This document shows positions 51,092 through 59,682 of a DNA stretch of 64,000 bases, in pieces. The number at the start of each line of letters is the position of its first letter. The stretch's first letter is position 1. The stretch is from Muricauda sp. SCSIO 64092 (GTDB lineage: Bacteria; Bacteroidota; Bacteroidia; Flavobacteriales; Flavobacteriaceae), in NCBI RefSeq assembly GCF_023016285.1, contig NZ_CP095413.1, positions 2,728,001 through 2,792,000 of the forward strand. The letters run 5' to 3'. The translations under genes and the position numbers were made by a program. Under the pieces are notes generated by a model. That model was not told the DNA's origin. It worked only from the letters and a program-made list of their open reading frames with translations, and searched no databases.

Positions 51092-53503
51092 TTAGAATTT
51101 GTAGCCCAGTCCCAAAATAGTATTAAACCCTGGGGCCACTATGCCGGAAGAGTAGGGTCTGTACCGTTGGTCCGTAATGTTTTCCAATGAAAAATTGGCA
51201 TTCCAATGATTGGAAATCTTATAGCTGGATCTAAAATTTAGGGTGTACCATGATGGGGAGAAGGGATTTCCATTGGCATCGCTTTCGTAAATGAAATCTT
51301 TGTTCCGTTCGGAAAGGGCCAGGTCATCAAAAGGGATTTCGCCATTGTAGTTCAGGAAAAAATCGGCTTTGAATTTTTCGTTTTTCCATACAATATGGGC
51401 ATCGGCAAAGGTTGGTGCTGCGTGGCGTGCTGCGGATTCCTCACCACTATCGTCTTCTTCGACACCTTCGGTAAGGGTGAGGTTGCCCAAGAATGACCAA
51501 CGCTTTCCCATAAAGGCTTCAACCCCAAATTCAAAACCATAGATATAGGCATTGGCTGCATTTTGTATGGCCTGCACATTGCTCATTTCCCCATTGAACA
51601 TAATTTCCCGTGCGCCGTTAAGGGTATAATCCCGTCGTACAAGGGCATCGACCAAATAGGTATAATAGGCTGCCGCCCTGACCACAATTTTGTCTTCAAA
51701 GTTTTTTCGAATCCCTAAATCAATATTATAGGCATATTCGGGCACCAAATCTGGATTGGGCACGACCACCGAACCGGGTTCAGAGTCAAAAATCTTCCCA
51801 ATATCATCAATGTTGGGAGCCCTAAACCCCGTGGAACCGTTCAAGGTAAGTTGTAAGTTCTGTGTGGGAAACCAGCTGAAACCCAAGCTTCCGGTCAAAG
51901 CGCCCGTTATTAAATCGGCCTCCGTAAACGGGAAAGGGAAAAAAGTGTCATTAAATTGAGCATCGACCCAAACCTGACTATAATGCAATCCGGATAGTAC
52001 GGTAAAATTAGGTTTTATACGGTATTCGCCATTCATATATCCAGCAAAGGTCTGCCACGTGGAACCATCCGGGTACCTGGATGGCGCAGGTTGGATTTCC
52101 TCGGTTTCAATATTTGTTTGATTTCCTTCGGAATTGACCTTATTGAATAAATACTCCAAACCGTAGTACAGCCGTAAGCCGCCAATTTTTTTGTTTTCAA
52201 AATCCAGGTTTAACGATAGGGCATCCACCTTTTCCCTTGTGGTAAACCGGGTGGGGTTTTGGAAATTCCTTTCGTTCCTGCTTTCCTCAAAAAATTGGTA
52301 GGCTGCGGTCAACTTTGCACCCGAATAGAACCGGTTTTTACCTTTTTGAACAATCTGTGCATTTCCCATAAACCATTTCTGGGGGCCATAGAACCACTCC
52401 GCTGAACGGAGACCTTCGCCATCCCTACTGGGACGAATAAGCCTATCGAATCTGGAATAGTCTGAAGTTTCCGAATAATACAACCCAAATCTATAGTCCC
52501 AGTCCGTATTTGGTTTGAATTCAAATTTTTGAAGGAGATTGATTTGGTCATAGCCGGATGGGGTCTGTACCAGGGGATCGCCGTTTTCGATCAATACGTC
52601 TGTTCCATTCCTTTGAACAACCCTGTTGTTTCGCAAATAGGATTCGGGGCCATGGGAACCCATTCTCAGGTCGCCAAAATTGTTGTAGGAGACACTGGTG
52701 TACGATGCCCAGGTCTGGTGGCCCAGATTAAAATCCACATGAGCGGTATTTTCCGTATTGGCGGAAGCAAATCTATAGAAGGCGCTTCCGGAAAAAGCCA
52801 GGCTATCCGTATAGGAAAAGCGAGGGTCTTTAGTGAAAAAGTTCATTACCCCACCTATGGCATCACTTCCATAGATAACGGAACCGGGCCCGAAAATTAC
52901 CTCGGTATTTTTTACGGTAAAAGGGTCTATGGAAATGACATTCTGTACATTGCCTCCCCTAAAAATGGCATTGTTCATACGGACCCCGTCCACGGAAAGC
53001 AATACCCGATTGGTCGCGAATCCACGTATCATGGGACTACCGCCTCCCAATTGACTTTTTTGGACAAAGACCTGACCACTATTCTGCAATAGATCGGCGG
53101 AAGTCTGGGGATTGGTAAATGCGATGCTCTGCGCATTGATATTCGCAATTTTTTGTGGAATGTCCTTAAGTTGCTGTTCCCATCTGGATACCGACATTAC
53201 CACCTCTTGTAACTGCTCCGGACTCAATTCCATGTAAATGCGCTCGCCCCTTTTTATAATCTGTGCCTTGGTTGCCGTAAAGGGTTGATAGCTTATGTGT
53301 TTAATGGTAATTTTCTCGCGTTGATCAAATTGGGAGATATCTGCGCGACCATCAAAATCCGAAATCGCCGTTCGTGATTTGTCCGCATTGTATAGGGCGG
53401 CATTTACAATAGGTGAACCAGAGTCCGCATCCAACAAGGTTACCTGTTGAGCGGTAACTTGGAAAACCATTAAGAGGAAAAGAGGAATAATTCCACTTCG
53501 CAT
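51092..53503 (-). CDS. TonB-dependent receptor of heme/hemoglobin-receptor type
   Basis: 803 residues from the ATG at 53503. It opens with signal MRSGIIPLFLLMVFQVTAQQ, then a short Ig-like module (LLDADSGSPIVNAALYNADK), plug with PMIRGFATNRVLLSVDGVRM and GSVIYGSDAIGGVMNFFTKD, and a barrel ending FNTILGLGYKF. The plug motif NRVLLSVDGVRMNNAIFRGG resembles heme-hemoglobin family receptors, so heme or a siderophore-like ligand is likely, not proved. Its start lies one base after the recO stop (TGATATG), so translation is coupled to recO. Confidence 0.9.
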   Translation of the reverse strand: MRSGIIPLFLLMVFQVTAQQVTLLDADSGSPIVNAALYNADKSRTAISDFDGRADISQFDQREKITIKHISYQPFTATKAQIIKRGERIYMELSPEQLQEVVMSVSRWEQQLKDIPQKIANINAQSIAFTNPQTSADLLQNSGQVFVQKSQLGGGSPMIRGFATNRVLLSVDGVRMNNAIFRGGNVQNVISIDPFTVKNTEVIFGPGSVIYGSDAIGGVMNFFTKDPRFSYTDSLAFSGSAFYRFASANTENTAHVDFNLGHQTWASYTSVSYNNFGDLRMGSHGPESYLRNNRVVQRNGTDVLIENGDPLVQTPSGYDQINLLQKFEFKPNTDWDYRFGLYYSETSDYSRFDRLIRPSRDGEGLRSAEWFYGPQKWFMGNAQIVQKGKNRFYSGAKLTAAYQFFEESRNERNFQNPTRFTTREKVDALSLNLDFENKKIGGLRLYYGLEYLFNKVNSEGNQTNIETEEIQPAPSRYPDGSTWQTFAGYMNGEYRIKPNFTVLSGLHYSQVWVDAQFNDTFFPFPFTEADLITGALTGSLGFSWFPTQNLQLTLNGSTGFRAPNIDDIGKIFDSEPGSVVVPNPDLVPEYAYNIDLGIRKNFEDKIVVRAAAYYTYLVDALVRRDYTLNGAREIMFNGEMSNVQAIQNAANAYIYGFEFGVEAFMGKRWSFLGNLTLTEGVEEDDSGEESAARHAAPTFADAHIVWKNEKFKADFFLNYNGEIPFDDLALSERNKDFIYESDANGNPFSPSWYTLNFRSSYKISNHWNANFSLENITDQRYRPYSSGIVAPGFNTILGLGYKF

Positions 53504-53504
53504 A

Positions 53505-54224
53505 TCAATCGAACACAGCATTTAATACCGCCAAGGACCTCGGACTTCTGAATCCCTGCAAATGTAACTCAAAATATAAAAGCACTTTTTTCAATAATTC
53601 TTGGCGTGTTTTTTTGGTCAGCTTTATAGGAATAATACCATCAAAATTTATGCCTAAAAATTGGCGAAAACCATCCAACGCCATCCCATCCATCATTGGG
53701 TTCAAGGAGGGGGTATTGGTAAAACAACCTTCTTGAAGGTCAAAATACGGGAAATGTGTATTCTCCATATCTGGATAAAACCCCAAATAATTGGTCAGGT
53801 GTACCAGAAAGAGAATGGGGTAATTGGCTATTTTTTTGTTTTCGTCCAACCAGATGAGAGCATACTCTAAGTAGCTAAAAAGGCCTTGGTCCTTTTCCTC
53901 TTCCTGAATACAAATGGTCAAAAACTCACTGAGGAAGAGCACAATGCTATTTTTTACAATCTCGGAGTGGAGGGTTTTGTAGGAATGGGCCAATTTGGCC
54001 TCACGAATACTTTCCAAGCTCCCCTTATTGCGATGGTTTGCCACAAGTTCCAATTGTGTCAAGGGTTGGAACAATGCGGGTCTTAATTTGCCTTTTTTGG
54101 AGGTAAGTACCCCTTTTAAAAGATAGGATTTAAGGCCATCGGAGGCGGTAAAGACTTTCACTATAAGACTGGTGTCGCCATATTTTAGTGAAGAGAGGAC
54201 AATGGCCTTGGTGGTTACTTGCAT
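53505..54224 (-). CDS. recO: DNA repair protein RecO
   Basis: 239 residues. Recombination mediator that loads RecA with RecF/RecR. It starts MQVTTKAIVLSSLKYGDTSL, an OB-fold opening typical of RecO, then GKLRPALFQPLTQLELVANH and SILF-type helices; the C-terminal part has LYFELHLQGFRSPRSLAVL. No zinc-finger cysteines are seen, as in many Bacteroidota RecO. It precedes the TonB receptor with its stop one base from that start. A terminator of gdhA lies 11 bases from its start. Confidence 0.88.
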   Translation of the reverse strand: MQVTTKAIVLSSLKYGDTSLIVKVFTASDGLKSYLLKGVLTSKKGKLRPALFQPLTQLELVANHRNKGSLESIREAKLAHSYKTLHSEIVKNSIVLFLSEFLTICIQEEEKDQGLFSYLEYALIWLDENKKIANYPILFLVHLTNYLGFYPDMENTHFPYFDLQEGCFTNTPSLNPMMDGMALDGFRQFLGINFDGIIPIKLTKKTRQELLKKVLLYFELHLQGFRSPRSLAVLNAVFD

Positions 54225-54240
54225 ATCCCAAATATAAAGA

Positions 54241-54266
54241 CCCGATACCTTTAATCGGCTATCGGG
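54241..54266 (-). terminator. Terminator after gdhA
   Basis: CCCGATA (54241-54247) pairs with TATCGGG (54260-54266). Reverse-strand reading is followed by TCTTTATATTT, a modest U tract. Confidence 0.6.
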
Positions 54267-54291
54267 CCTTGTGATAGGATTAACTTAGGGA

Positions 54292-55635
54292 TTAAATCAC
54301 CCCCTGTGCAAGCATGGCATCGGCCACTTTTACGAAACCGGCAATATTGGCACCTTTGACATAGTTACAATACCCGCCTTCTTCCGTCCCATACTCAATG
54401 CAAGAGTTATGGATATCGTTCATAATACCTTTTAAGCGGTCATCCACCTCAGCCCTTGTCCAACTGATCCTTAGGGAATTCTGGGACATTTCCAAACCGG
54501 AAGTGGCGACACCTCCGGCATTGGAGGCCTTCCCGGGCGCGAACAATATTTTGGCCTCATGGAAGGCATGGATGGCCTCTGGTGTGGAAGGCATATTGGC
54601 CCCCTCAGCAACGGCAATGCATCCATTTTTGATCAATGCTTTGGCATCATCACCACCAAGTTCGTTTTGTGTGGCGCAGGGAAGGGCAACATCACACGGT
54701 ACTTCCCATGGTGTTTTCCCTTTGTGGTACTCGGCATTGGGGTATTGGTCAACGTATTCGGATATACGCCCGCGACGATTGTTCTTCAAATCCATGATCC
54801 AGGCCAGTTTTCCTTTGTCAATACCGTCTTTATCATAAATATAACCTCCAGAGTCGGAAAGTGTCAGCACTTTACCGCCCAAATGCATTACTTTTTCTGC
54901 GGCATATTGTGCAACGTTACCGGAACCGGAGATAATCACATTTTTTCCTTCAAAGGAATTGTTTTGGGTTCTGAGCATGCTATCGGCAAAATAGACGGTA
55001 CCATAGCCTGTGGCCTCTGGTCGAATGAGTGAGCCCCCCCAGGACAATCCCTTGCCGGTCAAGACACCTGTGAACTCGTTCTTGATTTTTTTGTACTTGC
55101 CAAATAGGAAACCAATTTCCCGGGCACCCACGCCAATATCCCCGGCGGGAACGTCCGTATAAGGCCCAATATGTTTGCTGAGTTCGCTCATAAAAGCATG
55201 GCAAAAGCGCATGACTTCATCATCGGATTTTCCTTTGGGATCAAAATCCGAACCTCCTTTACCACCCCCCATGGGCAAGGTGGTGAGGCTGTTTTTGAAT
55301 ACCTGTTCAAATGCCAAAAACTTCAATACACTGGCATTTACCGTTGGATGGAAACGGAGCCCACCTTTGTAGGGCCCAATGGCCGAATTCATCTGGATCC
55401 GGTATCCACGGTTTACATGGATTTCACCCTTGTCATCTACCCAGGCCACACGAAATGAAATCAATCGTTCGGGCTCCACCATTCTAAGCAAAATGTTTTT
55501 GCCGTGGTAAATGTCCTTCGTTACAATATAAGGTATAACGGTTTCGGCCACTTCTTGGACCGCTTGAATAAATTCTGGCTCATGACCATTTCGGGCCTTC
55601 ACCTCATCCATAAATGCTTTAATCTTTGCTTCCAT
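54292..55635 (-). CDS. gdhA: NADP-type glutamate dehydrogenase
   Basis: 447 residues, the usual size of the bacterial NADP-dependent enzyme. Aminates 2-oxoglutarate to glutamate in ammonium assimilation. LPMGGGKGGSDFDPKGKSDD holds the catalytic Lys and glutamate site; DVPAGDIGVGAREIGFLFG and GSLIRPEATGYGTVYF are family blocks, and NVIISGSGNVAQYAAEKVMH is the dinucleotide fold. Single-gene unit with a TATTTTTG -7-like box (55714-55707) and a leader hairpin ATGACC/GGTCAT at 55660-55681. Confidence 0.95.
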   Translation of the reverse strand: MEAKIKAFMDEVKARNGHEPEFIQAVQEVAETVIPYIVTKDIYHGKNILLRMVEPERLISFRVAWVDDKGEIHVNRGYRIQMNSAIGPYKGGLRFHPTVNASVLKFLAFEQVFKNSLTTLPMGGGKGGSDFDPKGKSDDEVMRFCHAFMSELSKHIGPYTDVPAGDIGVGAREIGFLFGKYKKIKNEFTGVLTGKGLSWGGSLIRPEATGYGTVYFADSMLRTQNNSFEGKNVIISGSGNVAQYAAEKVMHLGGKVLTLSDSGGYIYDKDGIDKGKLAWIMDLKNNRRGRISEYVDQYPNAEYHKGKTPWEVPCDVALPCATQNELGGDDAKALIKNGCIAVAEGANMPSTPEAIHAFHEAKILFAPGKASNAGGVATSGLEMSQNSLRISWTRAEVDDRLKGIMNDIHNSCIEYGTEEGGYCNYVKGANIAGFVKVADAMLAQGVI

Positions 55636-55659
55636 ATAAGGATTGGTAAATTGTTAATT

Positions 55660-55681
55660 ATGACCTTTTTATAAGGGTCAT
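55660..55681 (-). promoter_or_regulatory. Hairpin in the gdhA leader
   Basis: ATGACC and GGTCAT (six pairs) lie between the -7-like box and the gdhA start. It may be a leader structure or chance; no U tract follows on the reverse strand. Confidence 0.3.
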
Positions 55682-55763
55682 TTTTATTGAATTAGGAATA
55701 TGGGGGCAAAAATATGTCAACTATATAATATGAGGCCCAAAAATTGAAAATTTTTCAATTTTC

Positions 55764-56918
55764 TTAACCTATGGCCTGTTCCAGGTCGGCAATTAGGTCC
55801 TCAATGGCCTCTATGCCAACGCTCAATCGAATGAGGGAATCCACTACGCCACTTTTTTCGCGTTCTTCTTTTGGAATACTGGCGTGGGTCATACTTGCTG
55901 GGTGGCCAGCCAAACTCTCCACCCCTCCCAGGGATTCGGCAAGGGTAAACACCCGTAGGTTTTCAACAATCTTTACAGCATCTTCGAACGAACCTCCTTT
56001 TGGGATAAATGAAATCATCCCACCAAAGTCATCCATTTGTGCCTTGGCAATAGCATAATTGGGATGATCCTCAAATCCTGGCCAGCATACTTTTTCGATT
56101 TTGGGATGTTTCCTGAGATACTCGGCAATGGCTTTACCATTTTCACAGTGCCGCTGCATTCGCACATGTAAGGTTTTGATACCTCGAAGGGTCAAAAAAC
56201 TGTCCATTGGCCCACAAACGGCACCGCTGGCATTTTGGATGAAATATAGCTTTTCGGCCAATTCCTTATCCTTGACCACCAAGGCACCAACCACTACATC
56301 GCTATGCCCACCCAGGTATTTGGTGGCGGAATGCATCACAATATCAGCGCCCAGATCCAACGGTCTCTGCAAGTAAGGTGTGGCAAAGGTATTGTCCACG
56401 GCCAATAGCAACCCTTTTTCCTTGGCGAGATCCGCAATGGATTTGATATCGATGATGTTCATCATGGGATTGGTAGGGGTTTCCACCCATATCAATTTGG
56501 TTTTGTCGGTAATCTTCTCAGCGATCGTATCCACACTTTGCATCCCAATAAAATGAAAGGAGATGCCCAGCTTTTCATACACTTTCAGGAACAGGCGATA
56601 ACTTCCTCCGTATAGATCATTTGTGGATATCACCTCATCCCCTGGCTCCAACAATTTAATAATGGCATCAATTGCCGATAGCCCACTTGCGAATGCCAGA
56701 CCATATGCCCCGTTCTCAATACTGGCCAATGAATTTTCCAGGGCGGTACGCGTGGGATTGGCACTTCTGGAATATTCAAAACCCTTATGTGCTCCCGGTG
56801 TGGACTGCGCATAGGTGGAGGTTTGGTAAATGGGTGGCATTACGGCACCATAGGCAGCATCGGGTTGTTGGCCACCGTGAATGGTTTTGCTATTGAATTT
56901 TAAATCTTTATTGTTCAT
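55764..56918 (-). CDS. metB: Cystathionine gamma-synthase-type PLP enzyme
   Basis: 384 residues. PLP-dependent trans-sulfuration enzyme; members use O-succinyl/acetyl-homoserine and cysteine (synthase), or cleave cystathionine (lyase). The PLP lysine is in VMHSATKYLGGHSDVVVG. Other family blocks: MPPIYQTSTYAQSTPGAHKG, FEYSRSANPTRTALE, GLAFASGLSAIDAI and RVFTLAESLGGVESLAGHPA. Separating gamma-synthase from gamma-lyase by eye is not reliable. A strong promoter lies just upstream inside the 3' end of the DinB gene. Confidence 0.9.
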   Translation of the reverse strand: MNNKDLKFNSKTIHGGQQPDAAYGAVMPPIYQTSTYAQSTPGAHKGFEYSRSANPTRTALENSLASIENGAYGLAFASGLSAIDAIIKLLEPGDEVISTNDLYGGSYRLFLKVYEKLGISFHFIGMQSVDTIAEKITDKTKLIWVETPTNPMMNIIDIKSIADLAKEKGLLLAVDNTFATPYLQRPLDLGADIVMHSATKYLGGHSDVVVGALVVKDKELAEKLYFIQNASGAVCGPMDSFLTLRGIKTLHVRMQRHCENGKAIAEYLRKHPKIEKVCWPGFEDHPNYAIAKAQMDDFGGMISFIPKGGSFEDAVKIVENLRVFTLAESLGGVESLAGHPASMTHASIPKEEREKSGVVDSLIRLSVGIEAIEDLIADLEQAIG

Positions 56919-56943
56919 GGAACTTTTGTTCGAAAGTTGGCTG

Positions 56944-56972
56944 CAAAATTACACTTTTACCGCTCGGCTCAA
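56944..56972 (-). promoter_or_regulatory. Putative metB promoter
   Basis: Reverse-strand TTG (56972-56970), an 18-base spacer and TAATTTTG (56951-56944) fit the Bacteroidota consensus exactly, 25 bases before the start. It overlaps the last codons of the DinB gene. Confidence 0.55.
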
Positions 56973-57428
56973 TGCTAAGATATTCCCAAGGTGCAATCCC
57001 TCATGAAAAACATTGAAGGCAATGGCGTCCTCAACGGAATTGAGTTCCACTTTTGGAGTGGTCATGTAGGAATTAAAACTTAGAAAGGCCCCACTTTGAT
57101 AATCTTCAACGGTCTTTTCGGGCAGTCTAAAAAGCGCCGCACGTATTTCAGCGAATTCCATTTCATCCGGAACACCGGAAGGGAAGGTCCCTTTTTGATA
57201 TTTGGCAACCAATACCGGTGAAATGATCAAGGGCAGTCCACTGAGCCCATAGACCAGTTTTTGTTGGGTAACCACTACATGGGCAATGTTCCACCAGATG
57301 TTGTTGTTGAATCCTTTGGGGATTTTATGGAGCAACTCCGCTGGAGTATCCATTAAATACTTGTATAGGATTTTTCGATTCTGTCGGGTAATTGTAAAGA
57401 GTTGTTCCACAGTTTGATGCATTGACAT
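56949..57428 (-). CDS. DinB family protein
   Basis: 159 residues; cytosolic, no signal peptide. DinB fold with metal ligands visible as His in WWNIAHVVVTQQ and in FHEGLHLGN near the C-terminus. The alternative start at 57422 removes two residues. The gene begins inside a perfect inverted repeat (57427-57446) shared with the divergent ArsR gene, so repression by ArsR is likely. DinB proteins include thiol-dependent enzymes such as mycothiol or bacillithiol transferases; the thiol used here is unknown. Transcription continues toward metB. Confidence 0.85.
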   Translation of the reverse strand: MSMHQTVEQLFTITRQNRKILYKYLMDTPAELLHKIPKGFNNNIWWNIAHVVVTQQKLVYGLSGLPLIISPVLVAKYQKGTFPSGVPDEMEFAEIRAALFRLPEKTVEDYQSGAFLSFNSYMTTPKVELNSVEDAIAFNVFHEGLHLGNILALSRAVKV

Positions 57429-57446
57429 ATCTAATTTTCTAGATAT
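57427..57446. promoter_or_regulatory. Perfect inverted repeat between dinB-like and arsR genes (operator)
   Basis: ATATCTA-ATTTTC-TAGATAT. It covers the start of the DinB gene and lies in the -33 zone of the ArsR gene (TATCTTCG at 57461-57468 as -7). A second half-site ATATCTAGAT occurs at 57796-57805 before the small open frame. Confidence 0.55.
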
Positions 57447-57472
57447 ATAAATATATTGTTTATCTTCGCAAG

Positions 57473-57775
57473 GTGAATATAATTGAAATAAGTAAAATAT
57501 TGTCCAATAAAACCCGGGTTCAAATCCTCAAATGGCTTAAGGATCCGGAAGGGAATTTCCCTCCCCACCAGGACATTGACCATTTTGATGATGGCGTATG
57601 CGTAGGGTATATCCAGGATAAAACAGGATTGTCCCAGTCTACGATCTCAACCTATTTAAACGCAATGCAAAACGCCAATTTGGTAATTCCCACAAGGCAC
57701 GGGAAGTGGACCTATTACCGAAGGAATGAAGAAGTGATACGGGAGTATTTGGAAACCTTAAAAAAGGAACTTTAA
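57473..57775 (+). CDS. ArsR-type winged-helix regulator
   Basis: 100 residues starting at GTG (57473), the only sensible start before NIIEISKILSNKTRVQILKW. Winged helix with recognition helix in GLSQSTISTYLNAMQNANLV and wing PTRHGKWTYYRRNEE. A loop HQDIDHFDDGVCVGYIQDKT carries one Cys; the metal-binding CxCxx of true arsenic sensors is absent, so the signal may be redox, metabolite or unknown. The inverted repeat at 57427-57446 is a likely self-operator, shared with the divergent DinB gene. Confidence 0.88.
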   Translation: MNIIEISKILSNKTRVQILKWLKDPEGNFPPHQDIDHFDDGVCVGYIQDKTGLSQSTISTYLNAMQNANLVIPTRHGKWTYYRRNEEVIREYLETLKKEL

Positions 57776-57795
57776 TTTTTTTTTTTGACCTAAAC

Positions 57796-57805
57796 ATATC
57801 TAGAT
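57796..57805 (+). promoter_or_regulatory. Second ArsR-type half-site palindrome
   Basis: ATATCTAGAT contains the perfect palindrome ATCTAGAT and the same ATATCTA half-site as 57427-57433. It lies 31 bases before the 42-codon frame and 166 before the racemase. Confidence 0.4.
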
Positions 57806-57836
57806 TTTGCGAATTATAAATATTAAAACAGATACT

Positions 57837-57965
57837 ATGGATTGTAGCATTGCCTGTAATGCAGCCGTAAAAACCGAGAGGGAGGGAAACAGGACATCCC
57901 TATTGACAAAGTGGTTGCAACGTATTAGAATTGAAGGAGCGGAAGAACTGTCAAAAACCAAATAA
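57837..57965 (+). CDS. Possible 42-residue small protein
   Basis: Open frame MDCSIACNAAVKTEREGNRT then SLLTKWLQRIRIEGAEELSK, ending three bases before the racemase starts. It begins 31 bases after an ArsR-like half-site, so it would be in the controlled operon. It has two cysteines spaced Cx3C at the start and an amphipathic helix-like centre. No family known to me; may be a chance frame. The 60 bases before it (57776-57836) are A/T rich. Confidence 0.4.
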   Translation: MDCSIACNAAVKTEREGNRTSLLTKWLQRIRIEGAEELSKTK

Positions 57966-57971
57966 ACGATG

Positions 57972-58664
57972 ATGAAAACCATTGGATTGATTGGGGGAAT
58001 GAGTTGGCAATCCTCCAAATTCTATTATGAATACCTGAACCAAATTGTGGCAGAAAGACTTGGTGGGTCGCATTCGGCAAGGATTTTAATGAGTTCCGTT
58101 GACTTTTCAGGAATTGAGAAACTGTCTTTTGAAGGCGATTGGGATGCCATAGGCCAATTAATGGCTAAAGAGGCCAAACGACTTGAAACCGCAGGGTCGG
58201 ATGTGGTTATTTTGGGGACCAACACCATACATCTTGTGGCGGAATACATCAATCGGGCCATTTCAGTGCCATTTTTGCACATTGCTACCGCTACAGGTGC
58301 AGCCGTTAGCGAAAGGAAACTTAAAAAGGTGGGGCTTTTGGGAACCCAATTCACTATGGAAAAGGATTTTTATACCAAAATTCTGACTGAGGATTTCAAT
58401 TTGGAGGTGCTTGTTCCTTCCCTGGAAGAAAGGGTCTATTTACAGGACTTAATTTATGGTGAGTTGGTCAAGGGGGTATTTACAAATGAGGCCAGGGAAC
58501 GGTGTTTGGAAATCATTGGGAACCTAAAAAAGGAGGGTGCCGAAGGTGTTATCCTGGGATGTACGGAATTGCCCATTCTAATTCCTGGAGCGGAGGTCGC
58601 CATTCCCACTTTTGATACCACAATGCTTCACTCCAAGGCAGCTGTGGATTTCGCCCTGCGTTGA
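57972..58664 (+). CDS. Aspartate/glutamate racemase family protein (YgeA/EcL-DER type)
   Basis: 230 residues from the second ATG of a doublet. Opening MKTIGLIGGMSWQSSKFYYE is the YgeA-like N-terminus. The two catalytic positions are T83 in ILGTNTIH and C197 in ILGCTELPIL; from memory the E. coli L-Asp/Glu racemase uses Thr83 and Cys197, so the numbering fits this L-selective subgroup rather than the two-cysteine one. It interconverts L- and D-aspartate or glutamate, or acts on a related acid. First main gene after the ArsR regulator. Certain of family, less of substrate. Confidence 0.88.
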   Translation: MKTIGLIGGMSWQSSKFYYEYLNQIVAERLGGSHSARILMSSVDFSGIEKLSFEGDWDAIGQLMAKEAKRLETAGSDVVILGTNTIHLVAEYINRAISVPFLHIATATGAAVSERKLKKVGLLGTQFTMEKDFYTKILTEDFNLEVLVPSLEERVYLQDLIYGELVKGVFTNEARERCLEIIGNLKKEGAEGVILGCTELPILIPGAEVAIPTFDTTMLHSKAAVDFALR

Positions 58665-58695
58665 AAAACCGAAGTTATACCTAGAGAAGAACGAA

Positions 58696-59298
58696 ATGAA
58701 AATAGTGATAGTAGGGGGAAATGGGACGATAGGAAGAAAAGTTGCCGCCCATTTTAGAACGGACCATACGGTTATTGTCGCCGGAAGGACAAAAGGTGAT
58801 GTTTCCGTGGATATGGAATCCAGTACCTCAATTGAAAACATGTTTGCCCAAACCGGCACCGTGGATGCCATAATCTGTACTGCGGGAGAAGCAAAATGGG
58901 CTACCTTCCGAACACTTAGCGAGGAAGATTATTATATCGGATTTAAAAGTAAACTCATGGGACAGGTAAATCTTACCAGAATTGGTCAATCGTATGTAAA
59001 CCCCAATGGTTCCATAACCTTGACCACGGGAATTTTAGCAGATGACCCTGTTGAAAAAACAGCAAGTGCAGCTATGGTGAACGGGGCAATTCATAGCTTT
59101 GTAAAAGCGGCATCTTTGGAATTGGTCAATGGGTTGCGCCTGAATGCGGTTTCGGCCGGTATGGTCGAGGATGCCTATGAAAAATACAGGGATTATTTTC
59201 CAGGGCACAATCCAGTTGCAATGACCAAGGTAGTCAATGGGTATGTGAGGAGTGTACTGGGTAAGGATAATGGCAACATCATCCGCATTTACGAATAG
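58696..59298 (+). CDS. Short SDR family protein without the YxxxK motif
   Basis: 200 residues from the ATG at 58696, where MKIVIVGGNGTIGRKVAAHF opens the Rossmann fold (GGxGxIG). A sequence block SITLTTGILADDPVEKTASA and GAIHSFVKAASLEL replaces the usual Tyr-x3-Lys: no such pair is seen. AVSAGMVEDAYEKY is the later conserved region. Short relatives without Tyr exist and are labelled short-chain dehydrogenase; whether they still reduce carbonyls is unclear. It sits 31 bases after the racemase and 30 before the ArsC-like gene, so it belongs to the run. Confidence 0.8.
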   Translation: MKIVIVGGNGTIGRKVAAHFRTDHTVIVAGRTKGDVSVDMESSTSIENMFAQTGTVDAIICTAGEAKWATFRTLSEEDYYIGFKSKLMGQVNLTRIGQSYVNPNGSITLTTGILADDPVEKTASAAMVNGAIHSFVKAASLELVNGLRLNAVSAGMVEDAYEKYRDYFPGHNPVAMTKVVNGYVRSVLGKDNGNIIRIYE

Positions 59299-59328
59299 GA
59301 AATCAAACTTTAATAGAAAATCAAACAT

Positions 59329-59682
59329 ATGAAAAAGATATTCCACTTGGAGAGCTGTAAAACCTGCCAGAAGATTTTGGCGGAACTTCAACCTTTGGAT
59401 GGGGTTGAGGTGAGGGAAATCAAGTCAAAAGGAGTAAGCCCGGCAGAGCTGGAGGAAATGAGGGCATTGACGGACTCCTATGAATCCCTGTTCAGCAGAC
59501 GCGCGATGTTGTTTCGTCAACGTGGTTTGAACAATCAGGAATTGGGTGAGGACGATTATAAAAACCTCATTTTGGAACATTACACCTTTTTAAAACGACC
59601 TGTTGTCGTGGTGGATGACCAAATTTTTATTGGCAACGCCAAAAAACAAGTTGAGGGTGCCAAGGCCGCCTTGCACGGATGA
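59329..59682 (+). CDS. ArsC/Spx-family thioredoxin-fold protein
   Basis: 117 residues. N-terminal MKKIFHLESCKTCQKILAEL has a Cx2C (C10, C13) as in Spx-like members of the ArsC family. LFSRRAMLFRQRGLNNQE and ILEHYTFLKRPVVVVDDQIF carry the conserved Arg-Pro block. True arsenate reductases use one Cys and glutaredoxin; the Cx2C and neighbours suggest a redox role but not arsenate specifically. Its stop overlaps the EamA start by four bases. Confidence 0.82.
   Translation: MKKIFHLESCKTCQKILAELQPLDGVEVREIKSKGVSPAELEEMRALTDSYESLFSRRAMLFRQRGLNNQELGEDDYKNLILEHYTFLKRPVVVVDDQIFIGNAKKQVEGAKAALHG

Noticed and set aside
50883..51095. Forward frame of 70 codons between ileS and the TonB receptor
   Set aside because: No recognisable domain, overlaps the receptor's end, and no promoter or sound start was found.
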